A DNA stretch of 64,000 nt from Saccharomycopsis phalli (GCA_020342235.1 CP073216.1:186001-250000); one strand, 5' to 3'; shown: positions 1 to 9,330, counted from the first letter of the stretch. The notes: a model not told the origin generated them from the sequence alone. Numbers and translations are program-made.

Positions 1-292
1 GCAACGGATTTGGTGGCTTCTCTTTGGAAAGCTCTTTCATACCTTTAAGTAAATACGGAGTAACTTCTTCGTTCAACCATTGCCTTATGGGAGCGCCTCC
101 AATCACTTGAGCAGGAGTGATATTTGGTGGCAATGCAGGTACGCTTTGTTGGTCTGTTGAAGGTGCTGGAGAACCTGTCTTCAGCTTGCTGGTACTCACT
201 ATAACTTTATCAATTACTAATGCCGGCTTTTCAGTACTTTGTATTTCCTCTTTTTTAATGCTATTCTCTTCTACTTCTGTTTTATGCTCCAT
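1..292 (-). CDS. SDC1: SDC1, COMPASS subunit with Dpy-30 motif (5' part only)
   Basis: The reading frame starts at an ATG at 292-290 and runs off the left edge, so about 97 residues are visible. From about residue 65 it shows the Dpy-30 dimerisation motif (APIRQWLNEEVTPYLLKGMK). This is the signature of Sdc1, a small subunit of the COMPASS histone H3K4 methyltransferase that docks on the Bre2 subunit in the nucleus. The first 60 residues are acidic, lysine-rich and probably disordered, as in the family. The C-terminal end of the motif lies outside the window. The gene is in tandem with UGO1, whose start is 1.4 kb upstream on the same strand. Confidence 0.8.
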   Translation of the reverse strand, partial: MEHKTEVEENSIKKEEIQSTEKPALVIDKVIVSTSKLKTGSPAPSTDQQSVPALPPNITPAQVIGGAPIRQWLNEEVTPYLLKGMKELSKEKPPNPL

Positions 293-379
293 TTTTATGT
301 ATATATATTTATTTACAATAACTATTAATTGACAAAAAGTTCAGCTAGGCAGGGCTCGTAACTCTGAATTTATATACAA

Positions 380-1762
380 TCAGAAGCGCTCCTCCAAAAA
401 CTGCAGGTCGTTGTAGCTGCTCATTCTAAAGCCCCATCTGGCAAATATAGTCAATGCACCCATTCGCCAGCCCTGGTATAAGCTCTTGATTCCTATATTT
501 CCAGTGTGGGCATTATCCTCTCTTGATCGCGGATATATTGCCCCGAAAATTGTGTCAAAGGCACTGGTGTAGCCGCAAAACTCCACAATGAGGTCGTCCT
601 TTACTATTTCCAACCCGTTGGAATCCCCCGCTAGTCTGTTATTTTCAGCATTAAGTAAATAGCTGGTCTGGGCTCTCCGTAGAATAGTCTCGGCAGGTAA
701 TTTCAAGGAAAGCTCGACGAGTTCAGTCAGAACCTTTAGGAGCTGATAGTAGGCAGAAGAAGTGTCTGTCTTGAAGTTGTTCATAAATATTATTGGGAGG
801 ATGTTTTTCCCAAAGTTTGAAATGAATGAGTTCAACACCGTTGGGAATATCAACTGCACAGGGCACAAATAGAGGGACATTTGTCTGATGTTCTCCCGCA
901 AACTTCTCTTTAACTTTGAACTGTTTCGGGTAATAATCAACTTTGTCCGGATCAAGTCGAGGGGTGCGAGAACCATTCCGGTTGTGATTGATGCAAACAA
1001 AATTAACCAGAGTGACGTCAATGGCTCAGGCGAGAAATTGATATCAATATAATACGGGTCCGGGATTTCCAAAAAAGGTGATAAAAACCCAGTTAGCCAC
1101 GACTCCAAAGTCAATGCCAAGCCCTGGTAAATGTATGAAATGTTAGTTGCTTTCCACAAGCTTGTGAATCCTTCCTTGGAGATAATCGCCGACATGACAT
1201 CTATTGTATGGAAAGAAAAGGGCTGAATGTGATTTTCGTTTGTGACAATTGTTTCGGTGATTCCTTCATCGTCATTCTCCTCCTCATCCACATCCTGCTC
1301 TTTTTGCCCTTGTCCAAAATCAGAAGGACCAGTCTCTCCCTCGGTAAAAAAAAACTGCGCACTCTCGCTATCCTCCAAATCTAAATAGCTGGCGTTGTTC
1401 GCTTTGCGTCTGGTACGTCTCAATTTCAGACCAAGCATGTTGAAGCTACCAACTTCGAGCAATAATCGAACCACATCAAACGGCTGATTGAGTATCACTC
1501 TGAAATAACTGCGAATCACTTTTCTTATCAAGGCCCCAAAAGCATCAGAAGTTCCGCCCCATATATCCAGGCCCCTGGACTTGCTGTAAATATGTCTGTT
1601 TCTCACTCCAAACTTCAACGCTGCCTTTGCGTCATCGGAAAAAATACTGTCTATTATAGGAACACCAGACTGGTTCAACACGCCGATTCCAGGCTTATAA
1701 GTGACCAAATACCCAGCGTCAAAAGTATCTGGATCATAGTATGGTCGTAGCTCCTTCACCAT
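380..1762 (-). CDS. UGO1: UGO1, mitochondrial outer-membrane fusion factor
   Basis: The product has 460 residues from the ATG at 1762; a longer frame exists only through a TTG. It is a degenerate mitochondrial-carrier-fold protein with several hydrophobic segments in the C-terminal two thirds (for example around LTSLWLILFASITTGMVLAP). A long acidic stretch lies near residues 150-170. In S. cerevisiae Ugo1 (about 500 residues) sits in the outer membrane and links the mitofusin Fzo1 to the inner-membrane dynamin Mgm1 during fusion. Assignment is from overall recognition and length. It is divergent from TLG1, with only 99 bp between start codons. FZO1 lies 7.6 kb away. Confidence 0.82.
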   Translation of the reverse strand: MVKELRPYYDPDTFDAGYLVTYKPGIGVLNQSGVPIIDSIFSDDAKAALKFGVRNRHIYSKSRGLDIWGGTSDAFGALIRKVIRSYFRVILNQPFDVVRLLLEVGSFNMLGLKLRRTRRKANNASYLDLEDSESAQFFFTEGETGPSDFGQGQKEQDVDEEENDDEGITETIVTNENHIQPFSFHTIDVMSAIISKEGFTSLWKATNISYIYQGLALTLESWLTGFLSPFLEIPDPYYIDINFSPEPLTSLWLILFASITTGMVLAPLDLIRTKLIITRNSSKLKRSLRENIRQMSLYLCPVQLIFPTVLNSFISNFGKNILPIIFMNNFKTDTSSAYYQLLKVLTELVELSLKLPAETILRRAQTSYLLNAENNRLAGDSNGLEIVKDDLIVEFCGYTSAFDTIFGAIYPRSREDNAHTGNIGIKSLYQGWRMGALTIFARWGFRMSSYNDLQFLEERF

Positions 1763-1861
1763 TGTCAGTGCAGGAGTCAAGAGTTAAATTGAACTCTAGA
1801 TGTCCGCCCGGTCACGTGAGTAAAAACACATCATCAAATCTTGGTGAGGCCGGAGCTAATT
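1763..1861. promoter_or_regulatory. Divergent UGO1/TLG1 promoter with CACGTG box
   Basis: The 99-bp gap between the two start codons contains a CACGTG E-box at 1813-1818 in the context GTCACGTGAG. This matches the Cbf1 consensus RTCACRTG. The site could serve both genes. Binding is inferred. Confidence 0.5.
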
Positions 1862-2542
1862 ATGGATCCGTTTAACCAGGTTGAGGAAGATTGTAAAGAG
1901 CAGGTCAAGAATTTGGACCTGTTCATTGGAGGAATAAAGGTAGGTGGTATTGGAATCAATGAAAAGTTGGATTTTGAAAATCAAATGGGGGAGTTGAAAG
2001 AAACAATCAAGGACTTGGAGGAAGCAATCGAGCAGGTTAAATTGAAGCCGGAAATGTTTGCGAAAGTTTCGGAGACGGAAATTAGTATGAGGCAAGAAGT
2101 AGTTAGAAAATTTCACCTGGAGTACCAGCGGATTAATGGCCAGTGGCTTCAGAAGAGCGAGACAGGAACTACCAATAATCCGTTTTTGAGCTACGAGGAA
2201 GTAAATAATAATGAAATACATAGCACGGAGATGGATAGAACGATGTTGCATCAGCAGCAGCAGGAGGAGTTACGGTATCAAGATGAGCAATTGGACTCTG
2301 TCTATGACTCTGTGCAGAGGATTAATCAACAGGCGCAGATGATGGGAGCAGAGTTGGAGGATCAGTCGCATATAATTGGCGAATTTGAGCAGGACATTGA
2401 CAGAACCAAGGGAAGAATCAATGGAGCAGTCAAAAAAGTCAACCATATATTGGAAAACAACCGGTCGTGCCTTAGTGACTGCTGCATTATGGTCTTGATT
2501 GTAGTATTGATTGTGTTGTTGGTTTTAATAATGATTGTATGA
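1862..2542 (+). CDS. TLG1: TLG1, Qc-SNARE of the trans-Golgi/endosome
   Basis: The product has 226 residues from the ATG at 1862; the frame is open upstream only from a TTG. The N-terminal half is helical (MDPFNQVEEDCKEQVKNL), typical of the Tlg1/syntaxin-6 Habc region. A SNARE motif at about 140-195 has heptads around QRINQQAQMMGAELEDQSH, and its glutamine is the zero layer. The protein ends in a tail anchor rich in V, I and L after a CC pair (about 207-226). Tlg1 acts in fusion of endosome-derived vesicles with the trans-Golgi. Length and termini match the S. cerevisiae protein (224 aa). Confidence 0.9.
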   Translation: MDPFNQVEEDCKEQVKNLDLFIGGIKVGGIGINEKLDFENQMGELKETIKDLEEAIEQVKLKPEMFAKVSETEISMRQEVVRKFHLEYQRINGQWLQKSETGTTNNPFLSYEEVNNNEIHSTEMDRTMLHQQQQEELRYQDEQLDSVYDSVQRINQQAQMMGAELEDQSHIIGEFEQDIDRTKGRINGAVKKVNHILENNRSCLSDCCIMVLIVVLIVLLVLIMIV

Positions 2543-2777
2543 ATTTAGTTCAGGAGTGGTCTCTGCATGACGTGAGCCCATGGGCACGTAATATCCATAA
2601 ATTAGAATGTGATGATGGTTTTGCAGTTGTAGTGAGTTTGTAGGAATTGGATGCATGTTTTGGGATTTGGTCGTCTGTTAAGTTTGTGGGTTTTTATTAA
2701 GTTTTGAAATATGATTGGGTGAAGTTTTATAGAAAATTATGATTGAATTGTGTAATTTATGATTTACAATGTATTTT

Positions 2778-2857
2778 AACAAGAATGAGGTTTAACAACA
2801 ATGAGGTTTAACAACAATGAGGTTTAACAACAATGAGGTTTAACAACAATGTGGCTT
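2778..2857. repeat. Tandem repeat, five copies of a 16-bp unit
   Basis: The unit AACAACAATGAGGTTT repeats head to tail from 2778. The first copy (AACAAGAATGAGGTTT) and the last (AACAACAATGTGGCTT) are diverged; the middle three are identical. It lies about 235 bp past the TLG1 stop and just upstream of the gene remnant at 2988-3476. It is non-coding. Confidence 0.9.
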
Positions 2858-2987
2858 AAGTAATGTACTTTAACAAGTCATGACAATATTTTAAAACACG
2901 TCTTGTATAAATAATTTTAAACAGTTATATACATCAACCATGGCATGACCATTTAATGTTATGCCATGTCGCTTATTTGCTGTGTAA

Positions 2988-3476
2988 ACGTCAAAGTTCA
3001 ATTTGGCAACGAATCTCGCACCAGGCAATCTGCTCAAGACAGAGCAACCGAAAACAGCAATAACTACAACCACTAAGTATTACGATACATAGTGGATATG
3101 ATAATCCTTACCAATACCTTGCCAGTTTGCAAGAATCAGTTCATGGGATGGTGCATAAATACCTCTTCGCTTGGGATCGTCATACAGACATTTGCCTTGA
3201 GGAGAATGGAGACTGATTTGTAGCAATACGGGTTTTCAATAGCGACAATTAAAAAAAAAAAAATACAAGCATACAAACACGTTGACAAAGAGGCGGTATT
3301 GGCTGAGATTATGGGTGGTGATGTTGAGACCCCTGCAACTGAGTCGCGCCAGGGCACATACATGGTCCTCACTAATAATGCCTGCAACTTGCCAAAAGAA
3401 AAAAGAAAAGTCATACCACTTATTGACCTTGGCTGATCCGTACCAGCGCGCTGTGATATTAGAGAAGTTGAAGTAG
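2988..3476 (+). pseudogene. Remnant of a protein-coding gene, broken by stops and frame changes
   Basis: Four protein-like plus-strand segments follow one another in shifting frames. The first (2988-3089) ends at a TAG. The second (3091-3213) includes YDNPYQYLASLQESVHGMVH, ends at a TGA, and stays protein-like after it to 3249. The third (about 3260-3433) includes EAVLAEIMGGDVETPATESR and reaches a TGA beyond VIPLIDL. The fourth (3437-3476) reads ADPYQRAVILEKLK then TAG. No single frame holds them and no convincing introns join them, so a decayed gene is the simplest reading. I do not recognise the family. The remnant ends 19 bp before TDA3. Minus-strand frames here are taken as shadows. Confidence 0.4.
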
Positions 3477-3495
3477 ATTGCGATTTGAATTATTA

Positions 3496-4887
3496 ATGGG
3501 TAAACCGGCGGATTCTCCAAGGAAACAGCAAATAGTAATAGTTGGCGCGGGAATTGTTGGGGCCTGTATTGCGTACTACCTCACCCAGCATCCGTTGTTC
3601 AACCCGGATGAACACCATGTCACCATCCTAGAGTCGAAGCGGGTTGCTGGTGGTGCGAGTGGCAAAGCTGGCGGGCTTCTTGCGCTCTGGGCGTTCCCCC
3701 AGCAAATTGTGTCACTTTCGTTCCAGCTCCACCAAGAGTTGGCTGAGCAATACAATGGCCAGGCCCAGTGGGACTACCGTAGGCTTACCACTGTGAGCGT
3801 GGAAGGGGATATCAGCCACCACGGCCACCGGGACGAGTCTGAGGACGAAGCAGAGAGTGATAACGACGACTCATCCAAGAGCAGCAAACAGAGTCTAAAT
3901 AGCTATGCCTCAGACAATTGCACGTCCGAGCCCAGCTCGCCGGAGAACACGACGCTGCGTGACGACGAGGACGACGAGAAGCCGATTGAGGTGGGGGCCA
4001 GTCGAAACAGCCAGCAGTCGGCCGACTCACAGCAGGGCAGCGGTCTACCCACGGACCTCAACTGGATAAGGCCGGCCACGGTGAAGGAGTGGTCGCTTCT
4101 TGGTGGCAAGGACACCACGGCACAGGTGCACCCGTACAAGTTCACCAACTTCATACTAAAGAAGGCGATTGAGACCGGGTCGGTGGACCTCATTATCGGC
4201 AAGGTCAGCGAGATACTATTCAACGAGGAGACAGGCCACGCAGCAGGGGTGTTGTATACGCCTTCGACCGCGCAGGACGAGGCCAAGAAGAACTCCGAGC
4301 CAGTGACGCTTACATGTGACCAGGTGGTGCTAGCCGTGGGTCCGTGGACGTCGAAGATCTTGCCCGACTGTCCCATTAGCGGGCTCCGGGCCCACTCGAT
4401 CACGATCTTGCCGCAAGGCGGCCAGATGGTGTCGCCATATGCAATATTCACCGAGCTCAAGATGCTGAAGAACTCGTTTGTCTCGCCCGAAATCTACGCC
4501 CGCAAGGACGAGGTCTATGTCTGTGGAGAGGGCGACACCTTGGTGGACGTGCCAGAGACCACCGACGACGTGCAGGTGGTCAACGAAAAGTGCGACAAGC
4601 TCTTCCAGTACGTCGGCAAGCTCTCGCACTCGCTACGCAAGGGCAGAATCCTCAAGCGACAGGCATGCTATCTTCCGGTGCTAGACGTACCTACCAGCAG
4701 CGGGCCTCTCATTGGCGAGACAAATGTCCCCGGCCTCTACTTGGCGAGCGGTCACTCGTGCTGGGGGATCAACAACGCTCCGGGAACGGGCAAGATCATG
4801 GCCGAGTTGCTCTTGGACAACGAAGTGTCGAGTGCGGATATCAGTGCGTTGGACCCCAGCTTATATTTCGATGCCAGCATCTGGTAG
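3496..4887 (+). CDS. TDA3: TDA3-like FAD-dependent oxidoreductase
   Basis: The product has 463 residues from the ATG at 3496. It opens with a Rossmann FAD-binding fold (IVIVGAGIVGACIAYYLT, about residues 14-31), followed by the GGASGKAGGLLA motif of the D-amino-acid-oxidase/GlcD superfamily. A second FAD-contact region lies near the C terminus (PGLYLASGHSCWGINNAPG). Residues about 115-195 are an acidic, serine-rich insertion that interrupts the fold. Tda3 of S. cerevisiae is a putative oxidoreductase linked to late-endosome/Golgi trafficking; its substrate is unknown. The coding sequence is clearly GC-richer, with C/G-ending codons, than most neighbours. Confidence 0.8.
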   Translation: MGKPADSPRKQQIVIVGAGIVGACIAYYLTQHPLFNPDEHHVTILESKRVAGGASGKAGGLLALWAFPQQIVSLSFQLHQELAEQYNGQAQWDYRRLTTVSVEGDISHHGHRDESEDEAESDNDDSSKSSKQSLNSYASDNCTSEPSSPENTTLRDDEDDEKPIEVGASRNSQQSADSQQGSGLPTDLNWIRPATVKEWSLLGGKDTTAQVHPYKFTNFILKKAIETGSVDLIIGKVSEILFNEETGHAAGVLYTPSTAQDEAKKNSEPVTLTCDQVVLAVGPWTSKILPDCPISGLRAHSITILPQGGQMVSPYAIFTELKMLKNSFVSPEIYARKDEVYVCGEGDTLVDVPETTDDVQVVNEKCDKLFQYVGKLSHSLRKGRILKRQACYLPVLDVPTSSGPLIGETNVPGLYLASGHSCWGINNAPGTGKIMAELLLDNEVSSADISALDPSLYFDASIW

Positions 4888-5007
4888 GCTATTTATCATG
4901 TTTAGACATTTATAGAGTTGTGTTGATATTTATTGGTATGCAGTGGTGCCAGACAAGACATGTTGCCGTTACATTATCATCCATGTAGATTACATATATG
5001 CAAATAC

Positions 5008-5244
5008 CTATTTATAGTCTTTACCTTATAGTCTTTACCCTATAGTCTTTACCATCTCTAGCCTTCACCATCTCTAGCCTTCGCCTTCACCATCTCTAGC
5101 CTTCGCCTTCACCATCTCTAGCCTTCGCCTTCACCATCTCTAGCCTTCAATGCCTATACTCTTCACCATCTATAGTCTTCACTGCCTTACTATTCACCAT
5201 CTATAGTCTTCACTGCTATCTTCACCTATCTTCACCTATCTTCA
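5008..5244. repeat. Minisatellite downstream of PKH2 (22-bp and related units)
   Basis: ACCATCTCTAGCCTTC begins at 5051, 5067, 5089, 5111 and 5133, giving spacings of 16, 22, 22 and 22 bp. Diverged copies (ACCATCTATAGTCTTC) begin at 5165 and 5196. Shorter TATAGTCTTTACC units precede the block and CTATCTTCAC units follow it, up to the PKH2 stop codon. The array fills almost all of the gap between TDA3 and PKH2 and would lie in both 3' UTRs. Confidence 0.85.
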
Positions 5245-8184
5245 CTATCTATAGTCCTTGTTCACCGCTGCTGCCGCTGCTGCTGCCGCTGCATTCACAC
5301 TAGGCATCACCGTCGTACTCTTCTGCCGGCCATGCCCATTCTTTACCTTTTTACCCCCACTGTTGGACAACCGCTTCGCCATGACCGGGCTCTTGACCGT
5401 GTCGGGGCTCTTTATACTTCTCGTCTCCTTCTTCTTGGGGGGCTTCAACAACTGTTTCGCCTTGAATAGACACTCGATCCACGTAGTGCTCGAATTCACC
5501 TCAAAGTCAATACCGAGCCGCTTGCGGTCATGCGGACTGAGAAACAAGATCGACCGCCGCTCAATCAACTCCAAAATCAAGTACCCAGAACTCTCGCCCT
5601 CGTCAAACTCGTAGTCATAAAGCGAAATCCGCGTGTCCGTTAGCGTGATCTCAAATAGCTTCGTCACAAGCGAAATCAGCTTCAAAATAAATAGCCGTCC
5701 AGTCGTGGTAATAAACATCACTTCTGGCCTCGAATAATAGTCAATCTCCTTGCCGTTGTCCGCTATTATCTCGTTTATCGTATTGTCATCAAGTTTCATC
5801 CCCTCATCCCTCATCAACGCAGGATCCCGGCTCTTGATATCTGCAAACTTCAACTCACTAACCACAATGGTACCCAACTTAATAATCTTCTCATCCACCA
5901 GCAACAACCTCGTGATACTATCCGGAATACGCCCCGCTTCTTCTGCCCTGATATCCTTGTCGTAATATATAATCGACTTGCCCTCTTGCCATCCCTTGGG
6001 CAGTTCGTTGGTGTACTCAAGCTTCAAATTAGACCCTACACTATTCATATGCCGGTGCTTTCCCATAGACCCGCTCCGAGACTTTGAAAACGCCTCTGAA
6101 GGCGAGACTAACTCATCCTTTATATTCATCGCCACAGAGGTATTGATTGTAAGGTTCCTCGAATTAAATGAATGCGACACCGGCAGTGTCCCAAACAGAT
6201 CATCCCCATTAAACAGTTCCCCGCCATTCGATGGCATCGCAGAATTATTCACAGAACCGTCAAAATTAGAGATGCTAGAGCTTCTGGACCCAGTCATTCG
6301 TTCCATCTGGCCCGCTTGCATCTCTGGCCGTATCAACGGCGAAGATATATTTCGGTCAAACGTAGTGGAATTAGCACTGCTGTTGCTATGAATCTTCATC
6401 AAAGCATACGGATGCTTGTCGCTGTGCATCCTCAAATTCTGCGCTTTTATAATAGCTTCACTAGCTGCGCTTATTTGCCGTTCAGATTCTTCCACCTCAG
6501 GAACCTTCATGTTCGGTAACGACGACTTAGCCTGAACCAGAACCGGCGTCACTGGGGCAGAAAACTCAGCATCCTTTTGCGTAAGCTGAATCTGCTTCTG
6601 TAATATCTGGGTAGGATCCATAATCACCGGCTTTTGAATGTCAGATGTCGACAACACTTTGATTGACTCAGGAGAAACAGGACTCGTAGGTTGAGACTTT
6701 GACTGTTGGTTGACTGGTTGTATCGGCCTGTCAAAATGAAAATTTGAATGGGATCTTCCGTGGTCTCGAAATGTCCCGCTTGAATTTTGCTTCTCATGTG
6801 CCCCCATCAGCCCTCGTCTATTCACCTGCTGATACTGCGATTGAATTGGTGCCGTATGTTGCTGAAATTGGTACGGTTGTGGGATAGGCTGCAATGGTGA
6901 TTGACTGCTAGGATGGAATCTTTGTGACGGAGGAGACGGCGTGATCTCACCAGCCATCAGATTAGGTGTCTGGTTCTGGTTTCTAACATTAGTACCCACC
7001 ACCGCACCACCGTTCGAGGTATTTCCTATGGAACCATTACTAGCTCCCCTATATTGATTAACTTTAGTGTATCCTTTGGATGCTGGGTGTGCGGGCTGAT
7101 ATAATTTCTTTGGCGAGCTTCCCGGCATCACGTTGGACGATGGCACATATGTGCTGTTGATCATATCCAATGTCTTTGAAGACGATGCCTGAGGTTTCTT
7201 GTAGTAGTTAGGCTGCTTATGGATGATTTTTGCTGTCTTATCTTGTGTCAGGTATGCCCTTGGGTCATAACTTTCAATCATTGGCGGGTTTCGCTTCCAA
7301 ATATAATTAAAATCAGTCCAAGGAACCCCCTTGAAGAATGCGTGGTTCTGCATGTCAGTGACTGTATATCTCTTCTTTGGATCTAGTTTCAATATGTTTA
7401 CTATAAGATGCTTGATTGACTCGGGAATATAAAAGTTAGGGAACTTGTAGTCGAGATTTATGATTTTTTCAAAGGTTAAATATTCAGTGTTGCCCTTAAA
7501 TGGTGGAACTCCAACGATAAATTGGTACAAGATACACCCAATAGCCCAGATGTCACTTTCAAAGCCACACTCGTTGTGTTGCAATAGTTCTGGAGAAACA
7601 TATTCGGCAGTTCCAACAAAAGAAGCTGCACTTTCCTTAGTCTCTGGAATAGATACAGGTGATTCCACCTTTGAGTCTTCGGGATTCCCTTCTTCATCCA
7701 CTATCTTTGCAGCACCAAAGTCTGTAATCATCAACTTCATATCATGGTTCAACAAGATATTCTCGGGTTTTAAATCTCGATGTATCACGCCTTTTGAATG
7801 CATGAACTTTATAGCGTCAATCAACTGGACCATATAATACCTTGTGGACACCTCATTTAAGGACCCCAACTTCCTTATTAGCGATAGTAACTCCCCGTAC
7901 TCGGCAAAATCAATAACAAAAAACAAAGATGCCTCGTCTTGAAAAGTGTAATGCAAAGTGACAATCCCCGGATGATGCCCGAGTCTGTTTAGTGTCTGCT
8001 TCTCAATATTCACATACTTGATTTTCTTCTCCTTCACAATATGGTTCTTGGATAATATCTTGATAGCAAACACCTTTCTAGAATATATATCCACCGCCTT
8101 GTATACTGTAGAGTAAGACCCCTCCCCTATTCTGTTTCCAAACTGAAAATCTTTGACTGACTTCCTTCTAGTAGGCACAGACAT
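5245..8184 (-). CDS. PKH2: PKH2-type PDK1 protein kinase
   Basis: The product has 979 residues from the ATG at 8184. The kinase domain occupies about residues 13-280: glycine loop GNRIGEGSYSTV, VAIK-type lysine K42, catalytic loop HRDLKPEN (D137) and DFG at 155-157. A long Q/S/P-rich linker follows. Residues about 730-930 look like the C-terminal PH-type domain of PDK1 kinases, and the protein ends with an alanine run. Pkh kinases respond to sphingoid bases and phosphorylate the activation loop of AGC kinases such as Ypk1, Pkc1 and Sch9. I cannot separate the PKH1 and PKH2 paralogues from sequence alone; the kinase lies closer to the N terminus than in S. cerevisiae. Confidence 0.85.
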   Translation of the reverse strand: MSVPTRRKSVKDFQFGNRIGEGSYSTVYKAVDIYSRKVFAIKILSKNHIVKEKKIKYVNIEKQTLNRLGHHPGIVTLHYTFQDEASLFFVIDFAEYGELLSLIRKLGSLNEVSTRYYMVQLIDAIKFMHSKGVIHRDLKPENILLNHDMKLMITDFGAAKIVDEEGNPEDSKVESPVSIPETKESAASFVGTAEYVSPELLQHNECGFESDIWAIGCILYQFIVGVPPFKGNTEYLTFEKIINLDYKFPNFYIPESIKHLIVNILKLDPKKRYTVTDMQNHAFFKGVPWTDFNYIWKRNPPMIESYDPRAYLTQDKTAKIIHKQPNYYKKPQASSSKTLDMINSTYVPSSNVMPGSSPKKLYQPAHPASKGYTKVNQYRGASNGSIGNTSNGGAVVGTNVRNQNQTPNLMAGEITPSPPSQRFHPSSQSPLQPIPQPYQFQQHTAPIQSQYQQVNRRGLMGAHEKQNSSGTFRDHGRSHSNFHFDRPIQPVNQQSKSQPTSPVSPESIKVLSTSDIQKPVIMDPTQILQKQIQLTQKDAEFSAPVTPVLVQAKSSLPNMKVPEVEESERQISAASEAIIKAQNLRMHSDKHPYALMKIHSNSSANSTTFDRNISSPLIRPEMQAGQMERMTGSRSSSISNFDGSVNNSAMPSNGGELFNGDDLFGTLPVSHSFNSRNLTINTSVAMNIKDELVSPSEAFSKSRSGSMGKHRHMNSVGSNLKLEYTNELPKGWQEGKSIIYYDKDIRAEEAGRIPDSITRLLLVDEKIIKLGTIVVSELKFADIKSRDPALMRDEGMKLDDNTINEIIADNGKEIDYYSRPEVMFITTTGRLFILKLISLVTKLFEITLTDTRISLYDYEFDEGESSGYLILELIERRSILFLSPHDRKRLGIDFEVNSSTTWIECLFKAKQLLKPPKKKETRSIKSPDTVKSPVMAKRLSNSGGKKVKNGHGRQKSTTVMPSVNAAAAAAAAAVNKDYR

Positions 8185-8882
8185 TATCACTCATTAGACT
8201 GTAGAATATTGCTGGAGGACCATATACTTGAACAAAAGATCTCAAATATATATCAGACACTTTAAGCTATAGTATAACACTGCTGATAAATATACGCTCC
8301 TTGCTTATCTTTTTCTCCAAACACTACGGGGATAATAATATCGTGTCGTTGCTATAAAGAAAAAGCAGTCCTGCGAGCCCCCAACGATAATTACACTCCT
8401 GGGAGTATCATGTGATTCCTTCTGCCGACTGGGGGTGCTTATCTGCAAGGAGGCCAGGAGTTCATAACGGCAAAGGCCAACATATTTACGGTTGACATTG
8501 ATTGGCAATGGGCTGTACTTGACAGTAGTCACTACAAGTTTCAGATTTCTAGTGCCTTCTGTTCTAGCGTCACTTTAGTGTCATTTTGGACCACATAATA
8601 CCATGATAAAATGTACAAAAAACGTTTATTATGAGTGCCAATTTTCTAAGACATGTGCGGTGCAACGTGTCAATTTAATAATAGAGTTACATCTACCATC
8701 TACCATGGAAAATAGCCATCTAGACGTAACGAAATATTGGACGCAGTGATTCCAGAATATAAATTACAAGTCCTACATAGGACCTTACACACGTTACAGT
8801 TGTCGTTAATATTATGGCAGCATATTTAGTCCCACGTCTTTCATTAAAAAAAAATGTTCTTCAGTCTCGGACCTGGTACTAC
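8185..8882. other. PKH2 upstream region and DPM2 3' flank; nothing further seen
   Basis: This 698-bp stretch is AT-rich and holds the PKH2 promoter on its left and the DPM2 3' end on its right. The only long frame (8305-8532, minus) lacks support. No tRNA or RNA-gene signature was found. Confidence 0.5.
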
Positions 8883-9198
8883 TTACTTGGATTTACTCTT
8901 CAATGCTTTGGCCTTTTCCTTTTTTGCAGATTTCACCAACACAGATCCAATAAATACAGTAACAGCAGTAGCTCCAATGGCCAATAACACAGCAGGAAGT
9001 CTGATTGCCCACTCTCTTGGCAAGAAGAACTGCTGGATGATTGAATCTTCATCAATAAAAGGTAAGATAAGCGTCCAGGTAGTGTAATATATGAAAACTG
9101 CAGTTGCAACACCAAGCATTGCCAATCCCACTAAAATATCAAAACCAGACTAAAAAATTAATTGTTATTCCAAAGAATTATCTTATACTACTCACCAT
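8883..9198 (-). CDS. DPM2: DPM2, regulatory subunit of dolichol-phosphate-mannose synthase (spliced)
   Basis: Exon 1 is only the ATG (9198-9196). A 46-nt intron (9195-9150) starts GTGAGT and ends TTTTTTAG. Exon 2 (9149-8883) reads SGFDILVGLAMLGVAT and onward, giving 89 residues. Two hydrophobic helices flank a loop with LPFIDED and FLPREWAIRLP, the pattern of Dpm2. The tail is lysine-rich. Dpm2 stabilises the catalytic Dpm1 subunit in the ER membrane for GPI-anchor, N-glycan and O-mannose synthesis. S. cerevisiae uses a single membrane-anchored Dpm1 and has no Dpm2, so this fits a non-Saccharomyces lineage. Without the intron no ATG would precede the conserved part. Confidence 0.88.
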
Positions 9199-9330
9199 TA
9201 TTTAAACGATTCAAATCGCGCTTTCCAATCGCTGCCAAGTCGAAAATAACACCACCAGGTATTACCCGGAGCCACATTAAGTTGTGTGCCCCGATATTCT
9301 TTTATTTTGCCTCCATAGCTTGGGTATGAC

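Noticed and set aside
2610-2616. GTGATGA box-C-like motif in the TLG1 3' flank
   Set aside because: No box D or closing stem within a snoRNA length.
2891-3073. Minus-strand frame with a hydrophobic start, joinable to an upstream segment by a 39-nt GTAAGG...TTAG intron
   Set aside because: No start codon can be found for the upstream segment, the branch site is poor, and the plus strand reads better as a broken gene.
3903-4460. 185-codon frame antisense to TDA3
   Set aside because: Explained by the GC-rich TDA3 coding sequence on the other strand.
5051-5220. Regularly spaced repeats, as in a CRISPR array
   Set aside because: No unique spacers; units are contiguous, and the genome is a yeast.
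8305-8532. 75-codon minus-strand frame
   Set aside because: Lies in a promoter, has no family resemblance and no context.
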